From assembly GCA_020060765.1 (NCBI GenBank), contig JAGUZQ010000027.1, forward strand, positions 1 to 47,009: a DNA stretch of 47,009 nt. The letters are read 5' to 3'. A program made the translations under genes and the position numbers. Numbering within the stretch: the first letter of the stretch is position 1; every line of letters starts with the position of its first letter. This DNA is from Planctomycetota bacterium (lineage in GTDB: Bacteria; Planctomycetota; SZUA-567). Under the pieces are notes generated by a model. The model was not told the origin of the DNA, searched no databases, and saw only the letters and a program-made list of their open reading frames with translations. Shown here one piece after another: positions 8,692-17,000 of the stretch.

Positions 8692-9966
8692 ATGACTCAA
8701 GCAAACTCCGGCATAGTGAAAGAATGGTTCCGCCACCCGCGCCTGGGGATGTTTATCCATTGGGGACTGTACGCCATCAACGGCTGGCACGAACAGGAAC
8801 AGTGGCGCGGAAGAGTGCCGCGTGATCAATACGCCAGACTCGCCACTCGGTGGAATCCGGTCAAATTCGACCCCGACGCCTGGCTAGACCTTGCGCAAGA
8901 CGCGGGGATGGAATATCTGGTTCTCACCACCAAGCATCACGACGGTTTCTGCCTGTTTGAAACCGCCCAGACCGACTTCAACGTCACCCGCACACCCTAC
9001 GGAAAAGACCTGCTGGCGGAGCTGGCGGCGGCCTGCCACCAGCGCAACTTTCCTCTCGGCCTGTATTATTCGGTTGTCGACTGGAAACAGCCGAATTATC
9101 CCAACGAAGACCGCCACCACGAACTGCCCCCGCAACCGGGCGACTCTCCCGACTTCGCGCGCTACCTGGAATTCCTGCGCGAACAGGTGCGGGAACTCTG
9201 CACCAATTACGGCGACATCAAGGTGTTCTGGTGGGACATGAACGTGCCGGAACACCGCGACGAAAGCATCAACAGCCTGATCCGGCAGTTGCAGCCCGGC
9301 TGCGTCATCAACAACCGCGGCCTGGACGAAGGCGACTTCGGCACACCCGAACGCGACTGGCACGATCCGCGTCCCGGCGAAAACCGCCCGGTGGAAGCCT
9401 GCCAGTCGGTCGGGATGCAGAGCTGGGGCTACCGCGTGGACGAAAGCTATTATTCCGACCGGCATATTCTCCGGAGCATGGACCGCTTTCTCGCGGGCGG
9501 GGCGCACTACCTGCTGAACGTCGGCCCCGACGCGGAGGGATTGATTCCGGCCAAGAGCGCGGCGATGCTGCGCCGGGTCGGATGCTGGTATAAAAATATC
9601 AAACCCGCTTTCGCCGAGGCGAGAAAAATCGGCACGCTACCCGCCGCTCCCGGCAGCTTGGTGGCGCGCTCGGGGAATCGCCTCTATCTGCATTTTCCCG
9701 CCGACCTGCTGGGGGAAGACGTGGTGGTGGAGCCGGTCACGGCTTTGCCCAAACGGGCGACGCTGCTTAACACCGGACAGAATCTGGTCTGCAAAAACGA
9801 CGTGGTGCCGTCCATGTTTCTGAAGGGAAAGATGCTGCGGCTGTGCGGACTGCCGGTGAACGAACTGGCCAACACCTGCGCGGTGGTGGAACTGGAATTC
9901 GCCGACGGGAAGGATATTCCCGATTTCGGGGAAGGGACTTCGGTCGTGAATATCAATGTGATGTAA
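8692..9966 (+). CDS. Alpha-L-fucosidase, glycoside hydrolase family 29
   Basis: GH29 enzymes release terminal alpha-L-fucose by a retaining mechanism. The 424-residue product shows RLGMFIHWGLYAI at residues 17-29, KFDPDAWLDLAQDAGMEY, the highly conserved TTKHHDGFCLF at 79-89, and KVFWWDMN in which D182 is the expected nucleophile. There is no signal peptide, so it is probably cytoplasmic. ACAGGA lies about nine bases before ATG 8692. A C-terminal beta domain of about 90 residues follows the catalytic barrel. The acid/base residue is poorly conserved across GH29 and I do not assign it. Confidence 0.94.
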   Translation: MTQANSGIVKEWFRHPRLGMFIHWGLYAINGWHEQEQWRGRVPRDQYARLATRWNPVKFDPDAWLDLAQDAGMEYLVLTTKHHDGFCLFETAQTDFNVTRTPYGKDLLAELAAACHQRNFPLGLYYSVVDWKQPNYPNEDRHHELPPQPGDSPDFARYLEFLREQVRELCTNYGDIKVFWWDMNVPEHRDESINSLIRQLQPGCVINNRGLDEGDFGTPERDWHDPRPGENRPVEACQSVGMQSWGYRVDESYYSDRHILRSMDRFLAGGAHYLLNVGPDAEGLIPAKSAAMLRRVGCWYKNIKPAFAEARKIGTLPAAPGSLVARSGNRLYLHFPADLLGEDVVVEPVTALPKRATLLNTGQNLVCKNDVVPSMFLKGKMLRLCGLPVNELANTCAVVELEFADGKDIPDFGEGTSVVNINVM

Positions 9967-10012
9967 GGGACTGAGAAAAAATCTTTCGGGGTTCAGAAAA
10001 AAAACTTACGAA

Positions 10013-10092
10013 CGTCATTCCCGCGCAGGCGGGAATCCAGTGGGGAAACCGTACGCAACACCGCCTGGATCCCCGCCTGCGCGGGGATGACG
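10013..10092. repeat. MITE/REP-like palindromic element, copy 1 (core)
   Basis: Two 28-base arms (10013-10040 and 10065-10092) are inverted copies with two mismatches. Each arm is itself a small hairpin (attcccgc-gcag-gcgggaat). The central segment contains gaaaccgtacgcaacacc. Outer terminal repeats are degenerate here (a taaaccgcattg remnant near 10111-10122). It lies between the fucosidase and the flavin reductase genes. Confidence 0.85.
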
Positions 10093-10180
10093 ATTCATAA
10101 GTTTTATAATTAAACCGCATTGCTCCTCCCCTGGCAGGGGAGGATTTTTCCACCCCTTATTTTTCCGGGGAGCTACGCTG

Positions 10181-10777
10181 ATGCAGGACAAGGTAATCTG
10201 GAAGCCATCGACCATGCTGTACCCGCTGCCGGTGGTGATGGTGACTTGCCAGGCGGGTGGGAAAAGCAACATCATCACGTTAGCGTGGACCGGCACCATC
10301 TGCTCCGACCCGCCCATGCTTTCCATTTCGGTGCGGCCCGAGCGGCACAGCCACGGAATGCTGCTGGAGAGCCGCGAGTTTGTTGTCAACGTGCCTTCGG
10401 AGGAACAGGCTTTCGCCACCGACTACTGCGGCGTCGTCTCCGGCCGGGATACCGACAAGTTCGCGGCGGCCAAACTGACGCCTGCTCCCGCTTCCGTCGT
10501 CGGCGCGCCCCTGATTGCGGAATGCCCGCTGCACCTGGAATGCAAAATTACGGAAACCCGGGAACTCGGTTCTCATACAATGTTTCTGGCGGAGGTGGTA
10601 GCGGTGCAGGCGGCCAAAAGCCTGCTTGACCGCAACGACCGCCTGGCGCTGGAAAAAGCGGGAATGCTGGTCTATGTCCACGGGCATTACTACGCGCTGG
10701 GCAAGGAACTGGGGCACTTTGGCTTCTCGGTGCGCAAGAAAAAAGCCAAGCCCCGCACGCGCAAAAAAAAGGCGTGA
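10181..10777 (+). CDS. Flavin reductase-like (FMN-binding) protein
   Basis: A 198-residue member of the DIM6/NTAB flavin reductase family, small FMN-binding split-barrel proteins that reduce flavin with NAD(P)H or use FMN directly. Family marks are YPLPVVMVTC at residues 14-23, SNIITLAWTGTICSDPPMLSISVRP (29-53) and EFVVNVPSEEQA (66-77). The C-terminus ends in a basic tail (KKKAKPRTRKKKA), which is unusual for the family. ATG 10181 is preceded by GGGGAG with a suitable gap. It stands alone between a palindromic repeat and a convergent lipoprotein gene; the physiological partner is unknown. Confidence 0.88.
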   Translation: MQDKVIWKPSTMLYPLPVVMVTCQAGGKSNIITLAWTGTICSDPPMLSISVRPERHSHGMLLESREFVVNVPSEEQAFATDYCGVVSGRDTDKFAAAKLTPAPASVVGAPLIAECPLHLECKITETRELGSHTMFLAEVVAVQAAKSLLDRNDRLALEKAGMLVYVHGHYYALGKELGHFGFSVRKKKAKPRTRKKKA

Positions 10778-10796
10778 GTTTTACTTATAAACGGTT

Positions 10797-11198
10797 CTAT
10801 TTATCCGCAAGGATGTCGACATAACCATGGCCGTATTTACCTGGAAAACTCTGTGAGTCGGAGCATACCGGCGCCCAATAATGCTTGAGGATTACTCCAG
10901 CGCTTCTGATTGACTCGATAATCTTATCGCTTGTCTCGGGAACGCATTTTACCTCTGCATAAAGTTCGTAGATTGCTCCGGGATGCTGTTGCTGATGCTT
11001 CATTATTACGTCGGCAAGGTTTTCAAGCTTAACATTGGCTACCCCGGTTCCGACAATCGTAAACCTACGCATAGGATCAAGCGTATATTCTATTGTCACC
11101 AAGTTCTGGCATGAACCGTAATTGTCTGCATCCTGCGAGACAGACTTACATCCAATCCAACATAAAAAGAAAATAAAGATTGCCGCTACATTTTTCAT
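10797..11198 (-). CDS. Small hypothetical lipoprotein
   Basis: A 133-residue product starting MKNVAAIFIFFLCWIGC: a lipoprotein signal sequence with the acceptor cysteine at residue 17. The mature part is about 116 residues, has three further cysteines, and alternates beta-strands and one helix (VKLENLADVIMKHQQQHPG); I do not recognise a family. ATG 11198 is preceded by AGGTGGG. It starts 19 bases after the stop of the receiver gene upstream, so the two almost certainly share a transcript, suggesting an envelope function under or beside a two-component system. Confidence 0.75.
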   Translation of the reverse strand: MKNVAAIFIFFLCWIGCKSVSQDADNYGSCQNLVTIEYTLDPMRRFTIVGTGVANVKLENLADVIMKHQQQHPGAIYELYAEVKCVPETSDKIIESIRSAGVILKHYWAPVCSDSQSFPGKYGHGYVDILADK

Positions 11199-11217
11199 TT
11201 TCCCACCTGCAAAAAAC

Positions 11218-11589
11218 TCAACTCTCAATCACCACCGACAACACTTCCTCCAGCCCTTCCTTGTCAAAAGGCTTGTAGAGAAAGCCGGATACCCCTGATT
11301 CCAGCCCGGCCTGCATATCGGAACCGAGACTGTAACCGGAAGCGAGTATGGCGCGCACTTCCGGATTTATTTTTTTCAAAAGGCTGAAGGTGGCGATGCC
11401 GCTTAGTTTCGGCATCATCATGTCGATGATAACCACATCTACATAACGCCAATTTTCCCGATAATAGTCGGCGGCGCTCCAACCGTCGGCATAACAGATC
11501 ACTTCGTAGCCGAGATACTGCAGCATGGCGTCCATGCAGTCGCGCACCTGTTCCTCGTCGTCAATCAGCAGTATGCGCTTTGCGCCCAT
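11218..11589 (-). CDS. Single-domain response regulator (CheY-like)
   Basis: A 123-residue receiver with D10/D11 (LLIDDEEQVRD), phosphoacceptor D56 (IIDMMMPKLSG), S84 (ASGYS) and K106 (YKPF). No output domain. Two in-frame ATGs (11595, 11589) are candidates; GGAA abuts the first but sits six bases before the second, so 11589 is preferred. A longer upstream extension is unlike any receiver and probably non-coding. It is followed after 19 bases by a lipoprotein gene in the same direction. No kinase is nearby. Confidence 0.9.
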   Translation of the reverse strand: MGAKRILLIDDEEQVRDCMDAMLQYLGYEVICYADGWSAADYYRENWRYVDVVIIDMMMPKLSGIATFSLLKKINPEVRAILASGYSLGSDMQAGLESGVSGFLYKPFDKEGLEEVLSVVIES

Positions 11590-11902
11590 GTGCATTTCCG
11601 GATTCTGGTCAAGTTGAAGTTTACAGCAAAGTCTGTTCCGAAATTCCGGCGTGACACCCGGCGCATGAGAACTGTCTGTCTCCACCCCTCGCCATTTACC
11701 AAGTAAACACCATCGACGCGGTTTTGTCAAGCGAAGCGCTCCCTCCTCCATAGTACTGTGTGCGTATTATTATTTCAGCAACAATTCAACTGTGATCGGA
11801 AAAAGCACGGCAAACCAAGAAAGGTATGCACCTGCCGCCGCATTTCCGGTATAACATGTTGATAATATCTGGAAATCGCGATGATAACCTTGGAGTGACC
11901 CC

Positions 11903-13192
11903 ATGCGGAACATCCTGCTGCTGCTTTTCCTGTTTCTCTGCGCCGCGCCTGCCCTGGGAGAAGAAATCCGTCCGCCCCGCCCCGCACCTGACCCGGTTAT
12001 TCCGGAGACGAAACCCGAAACGACCGAACCTGCCCCGCAGGACAAAGCCGAGGATGACGAATATGCCAAACTCGCGCAGGCGCTGACCGCGCAGGACGAA
12101 GCGGAAACGGAAATCATCTATTACCACTGCCAGAACGTCAGCAGCTCCACCCTGAAAAAGATCCTGGACGGCTTCACCACCCAAAGCGGCACTGTCGCCA
12201 GCAGCGAGGAATCGGACACGGTAGTGATCAGCGACGTGAAGGACAATATCGTCCGCCTGCGGGGAATAGCGGAAAACGTCGACCAGCGCGTGCCGCAGGT
12301 GCTGGTCAAGGCGCAGATCGTGGAACTCACCCTGGACTCTGATTTCGAGCGGGAGGTAAGCCTGGCCTTTACCCATCTCGCGCCCAACAACGCCTCTTTC
12401 CTGAAAGAGTTGACCGTCGCCCTGAGCGCGCCAGGCACGGTCTACAGCAACAGCGTCAACCCCAAGCCCGGCATGGGCGCAACCTTCAGGCCGTACGTAA
12501 AAAGCTACAACAACGGCACCAAGCGCAACGAATTGTCCTCGTTCCTGCGCTACCTGGAAAACAAGGGCGTGGCCACTATCCTGTCGGCGCCGAATCTGAT
12601 CCTGCGCCGGGGGGTGGAGGGCAACATCATCACTGGCGAAGAACTGCCAATCCAGGAACAGACCACCACCAGCGGCAGCGTCACCACCTCGACTAAATAC
12701 AAAAGCGTGGGCATCAAGCTGAAGGTGTGCCCGCTCATGATTTCCGGCGACACCATCCGCCTGTCGGTGCGGCCGGAAGTCTCCAACGTCTCCCGCTATA
12801 GCACCGAGGGCAATCCCGTCATCGCCATCCGCAGCGCCGACACGGAACTGGAAATCAAGGATGGGGAGCTTATTTCTATCGGCGGACTGTTGAGAACCGA
12901 GGAAAAAATCAACAAGACCCGCGTGCCGATCGCCGGAGCCTTGCCGGTTATCGGCCACCTGTTCCGCTCCGCGCGGCGGGAAAACATCAAGTCGCAACTG
13001 GTCATTTTCCTGACTATCGACATTCTGCAGGAAGGAACGGCAGACGGCGTCAACGTCACCCGCCCCGACGACATCCCGCCCTTCGTCACGAAAGAAATCA
13101 AGGAGCTGAACGAGCGCGAGACCAAGGCGCGCCGCCCCCGCGCGCAATTGCTGGAAGATTTCGACACGCTCACCAGAGACGGCAGGGATTGA
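11903..13192 (+). CDS. Secretin (type II secretion / type IV pilus GspD-PilQ family)
   Basis: Secretins form large ring-shaped outer-membrane channels. The 429-residue product has a signal peptide (residues 1-19, cut after ALG), a Pro-rich linker, one N-type periplasmic domain (about 67-130), and the secretin domain (about 200-375) with GVATILSAPNLILRRG, ELPIQ, VGIKLKVCPLI-like and the diagnostic LISIGGLLR-KTRVPIAGALPVIGHLFR block, then LVIFLT. It is short for GspD (usually 600 or more) because it has only one N domain, more like pared-down PVC secretins. No other secretion genes sit beside it. It may serve the pseudopilins elsewhere in the window (inference). Confidence 0.92.
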   Translation: MRNILLLLFLFLCAAPALGEEIRPPRPAPDPVIPETKPETTEPAPQDKAEDDEYAKLAQALTAQDEAETEIIYYHCQNVSSSTLKKILDGFTTQSGTVASSEESDTVVISDVKDNIVRLRGIAENVDQRVPQVLVKAQIVELTLDSDFEREVSLAFTHLAPNNASFLKELTVALSAPGTVYSNSVNPKPGMGATFRPYVKSYNNGTKRNELSSFLRYLENKGVATILSAPNLILRRGVEGNIITGEELPIQEQTTTSGSVTTSTKYKSVGIKLKVCPLMISGDTIRLSVRPEVSNVSRYSTEGNPVIAIRSADTELEIKDGELISIGGLLRTEEKINKTRVPIAGALPVIGHLFRSARRENIKSQLVIFLTIDILQEGTADGVNVTRPDDIPPFVTKEIKELNERETKARRPRAQLLEDFDTLTRDGRD

Positions 13193-13204
13193 CTGCACAG
13201 GCGT

Positions 13205-14065
13205 TCATTCAAACACCAGTGAGCGCATGACCCTTTTTCCTGTTTCGCTGCTGTCGCTGAATTTCCAGATAACGAAGTCTGCAGAAATGACTGCGCCTTC
13301 CTTCCCGCCCGGCAGTGACAGGCGCAGAGTCGCGCAATCCCGCGTTTTCTCCACCTCGGCGGTTATGATCTCGACGGGATTACAGAGAATTCCGCTGGCG
13401 CAGTATTCGGTTCCCCGCAAATGATTTTTTTCCGGCAGATAATTGGCGTCGTAGACAAAAATCCAAGGCTCCTGTTTGAGGTCAAGCGCGAAACAACCGT
13501 CCTGCGATTCCTCGCGCCTGGCTGTCAGCAGGCGGTTGGCAAGAGGTGCTGACGCCTTCCCGTTTTTTCTTAACACGCTTTCGAATTCGCCGGGATAGGC
13601 GCGGAAGAAAACCTTGGTGCCTGCTACCGCTATCCGCAGCTTGGCTGCAAAGGAAAAATACAGCGCATCGCTCCCCTGGTCGGCGGAGAAGGTAAGAGTA
13701 ACGATTCCGGCGGGATTGTCGGTCTCCAGCACGGCGACAGCCCGAACGCCGCTGGCAAGTGAGACCAGACGGAACTTGCCGGGAAACAACTCCTGCCCAT
13801 CCAATGAAAATTGCAGCCAGTTGCCGATACCCGACCAGCCGCGCTTGGACGGAAAAAGTCCGATTCCGGTCAGTTCCAGCGCTTCGGGATTGGTCGTGGT
13901 TTTATCGCTGGCGCAAAGAATCACGGTATAGCGGCACGCTCCGGTGTCGAATTCGATTCCCGGAGAATTCGTCCGCGTCACGTTTTTGACAAAAACCACT
14001 TTCGCCTCGGCCAGACACTGGCCGGAAAAAAACAGGGGCAGCAGAATAAATATCACGCCTCGCAT
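13205..14065 (-). CDS. Secreted protein of unknown function
   Basis: A 286-residue product with a clear signal peptide (MRGVIFILLPLFFSGQCLAEA, cut after LAEA or CLA). The mature protein is mostly predicted beta (TVILCASD, LQFSLDGQELFPGKF, GIVTLTFSADQGSD), ending in a helix-free Lys/Arg-containing tail. I do not recognise a family. It starts 15 bases after the stop of the large GH42-like gene and is transcribed with it, so it probably assists the same extracellular glycan degradation. It is convergent with the secretin gene, with only 12 bases between them. Confidence 0.8.
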   Translation of the reverse strand: MRGVIFILLPLFFSGQCLAEAKVVFVKNVTRTNSPGIEFDTGACRYTVILCASDKTTTNPEALELTGIGLFPSKRGWSGIGNWLQFSLDGQELFPGKFRLVSLASGVRAVAVLETDNPAGIVTLTFSADQGSDALYFSFAAKLRIAVAGTKVFFRAYPGEFESVLRKNGKASAPLANRLLTARREESQDGCFALDLKQEPWIFVYDANYLPEKNHLRGTEYCASGILCNPVEIITAEVEKTRDCATLRLSLPGGKEGAVISADFVIWKFSDSSETGKRVMRSLVFE

Positions 14066-14080
14066 AAACTTCTCCCGGTG

Positions 14081-17000
14081 TCAGGGCTTGATTTCGGCAA
14101 CAGCTTGCGCGCTGGCTCCGCTGATGATTTCTGTCGCCGTAATCTGCCAGGATGATTCCGGCAACAGCGGTAATTGCACATCGAACATGAATATCCCGTT
14201 CCTGACCGGCACCGTCTGGCTCAGCCTTGCGTCGCGCCGGTCGTCGCCGGTAGAAAATTTCAGAGAAAGAAAACTGTCAAGCGAGGGCGCACCGGTAATT
14301 TGCCCGGAAAAATGCAGTGCCTGCCCGCCGCTGCCGACGAGCCGGGTTTGGTCAAACCGGACTGCGCCGATTTTTTCAGGACAGGCGGCGAAGAGGTTGC
14401 CGGTGCCGATGACGGTTTCGACAGTCATGGTCTTTCCTTCGCCCAGATATTTCCGCGCGCGCACGTCGTACCAGTGTCGCGGCTCGGCGAGGGAAAGTTC
14501 CAGCAGATGCTTGTGTTCCCGCAGGTCGTTCAGGCTCATCCGGGCGGGAACCACGCCGGGAATATGCTCGACCGGCTCCGTAATTCCCAGCAACAAAATC
14601 TTTCCCGCAGCCAGACGGTTCACGCGCAAACCTTGCGCCAACACGCCGCCCGGCTCCCGGATTTCAACTTCCCTGGTCAGCCCCGCCGCCGCGACCAGTC
14701 CGGAGATGATATTCTGTTTTTCCGCATTCTGCAGCGACGAGAGAACCGCTCCCAGGTAAACGGCTTTGCCTTTTCCGCTGTCGCGGCAGAGCATAGTTTC
14801 CCCGCCGCCGGTCGCCTGGCGACTGAAGGAAAGCTTGCCTACCGTTACCGGTTTTTCCCGGATCGCCCCGCGCGCGACGGCGCCGTCGGCAGCCACTCCC
14901 ATTTCAAACGCGCGAATGGAAAGCGTCGACGCGGCAAGTCCGGCTTCGGGCGCATCGACCTGCAGGCTGGCGTCTGTCGCCTTCAATTCCGGCTTGGCGT
15001 TTCGCGTTATGCCGAAAACCCGATCAAGCCGACCGATAGAAAGGGGCTTGCCGTTTTCCGTCATGATGCCGGGCATGGCGTCGGCAATCAGCCAGCCGCC
15101 GTCGGCAACAAACTTCGCCAGCTTGTCGGCATTTTCCTGGGACAGGCTGAACGTCAGGGGCAGGACAAGTATTTTCAACTCGCGTTCGCCGATCCGGTCG
15201 ACGGGAACCAGTTCCGGTTGCAGGCCCGCGTCGTAGCAGCCTTCGATCCACCCCAGGGTGTTTTCCTCATACATCTTATAAGTGTTGGCGCCGCGATTAT
15301 CGAGGGCGAAAGCGGCGATGATGCTTGGCTGTGAATAGACAATCCCAATACGGTCGAAACGCCTCTTGCCCGAACACAACAAGTCACCCACGCCGCCGCG
15401 CAGTTCCGTCAGGAGAACCTGCATACGCTCGCCTTCCGGCGTCAGCGAGAGGTCGGCCTTGAGCAGATGCTTGTAACACCAGTAAGAGACATTGCGCGCG
15501 CCGTGGAAAAGCTGGTCCCAGACCGCGTACTGGTTGGAGACAAACGGACTGTTATAACCGATCCAGCGCACGGAATAGCGGAAGTCCGGGAAATACGGGG
15601 AAAGCTGGTGCAGGATGCAGGCGTTGGCGTAGGGGGTGGTGTGGGTGAGGGCAGCCATTTTCCGCGGCCAGTCGTAACCGCCGTATGCGAGCAGATTCAT
15701 CGAGATACCGGACTCGCTCACCAGTGCGCCCGGATCGGTCGCCAGGATTTTGTCGGTATTGCGTTTGAGCGTGGCGGTGCAATAGAGATAGTCCGAGAAC
15801 AGGCGATGCTCGAACCAGGGGCATAAATTATCCTTCACCTCGGCGAAAGTTTTCGGGCGTACTTCTTCCCAGTCCTGGTAATCTGTTTCCCACTCCGCGT
15901 TCAGCGCGGCGAGCGTGCCATGCCTTTTCTGTAGCCACTCCCGGAAAGCCCGCAGGCAATCGGGCGAGAAACAGATATCGATCGGCGTGCGCGCGCCTTC
16001 GAAAGTGTAGCTCATCTCGTCGCCCCACTGATACAGAGCCATGCCGGTATTTTCCGCCTTGGCGGTAAACAGTTCGATCCGCTTACTCATATCGGTCTGG
16101 AATTTTTCGCCGGAAAGACAGGGCTCGCGTTGCAGTAAAGAACTATCCTTGGTCTCTTCATAACGGTACAGCGGTTTCCTGTCGTGCAGCACCATGTGCC
16201 CGAAATTCTGCAGCATCGGCGCGAAGTTCCCGTCGCAGAACGACTGGCCGACTTTCCAGTCGTGCTGCATGTAAAAAGAAAGCGTGGCGAGATTCACGTC
16301 AAAGCCGATGCCGCGCAACTGGCTTAGCGCAAGTTCGGAACTCCGGTTGTCGACAATCCCCGTCGGCGCGCCCCACAGCACGGCGAAAAAACCGTCGCGC
16401 CTGGCTCGCACCTGATCGGGGAAATTCAGCGGCAGTTCCGTAACGTCGACGACCTTGTCCCCCGCAAACAGTTCCAGCCTCAGCCGGTTGCCGATGGTCG
16501 GCGTTTCCGGCAAGGGCAATGCCAATAAGTTTTCGCCCGCCGCGACGGGGTGCAGCGTGCGCGCATAGCAATCGCCTGTTCCCGCAGCTGAAACAAGAGA
16601 AACTGCAAGCTGCAAGGCTGGCGCATTTTCCGCCGCGATTTTAAGTCTGACCGTAGCCGGGAGTCCACGTTGCGGCATGGACTCGATCATGGCCTCGTCG
16701 ATAAAGTTCGGCGATGTTACGGGAATTTCGTCGACGCGCCAGTCAATAGCCTTGCCTTCCCTGGTCAGATATTGATGCAGATAATAATTGCCCCGGCAGG
16801 CAGGGATGATATTTAAAGCCCAGTTATTATTAGCCAGTGTTCCTGATTGAATCACGCGGGAAAAAGAATCGCGCAATTCCCAGGTTCCGTGCACGGCCTT
16901 GTCGGAAACGTCAACGCTAAAAGCGACGCTCTTATCTTCCCTGATCGAGGGCGGGTTGAGACGGTCGGCTTGGTCGCGCCGCGCCGCCCAGATAATCGCC

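Noticed and set aside
11786..13198. A 470-codon frame opposite the secretin gene
   Set aside because: It mirrors the secretin codons; composition (rich in Ala, Arg, Gln and Val without motifs) is that of a shadow frame.
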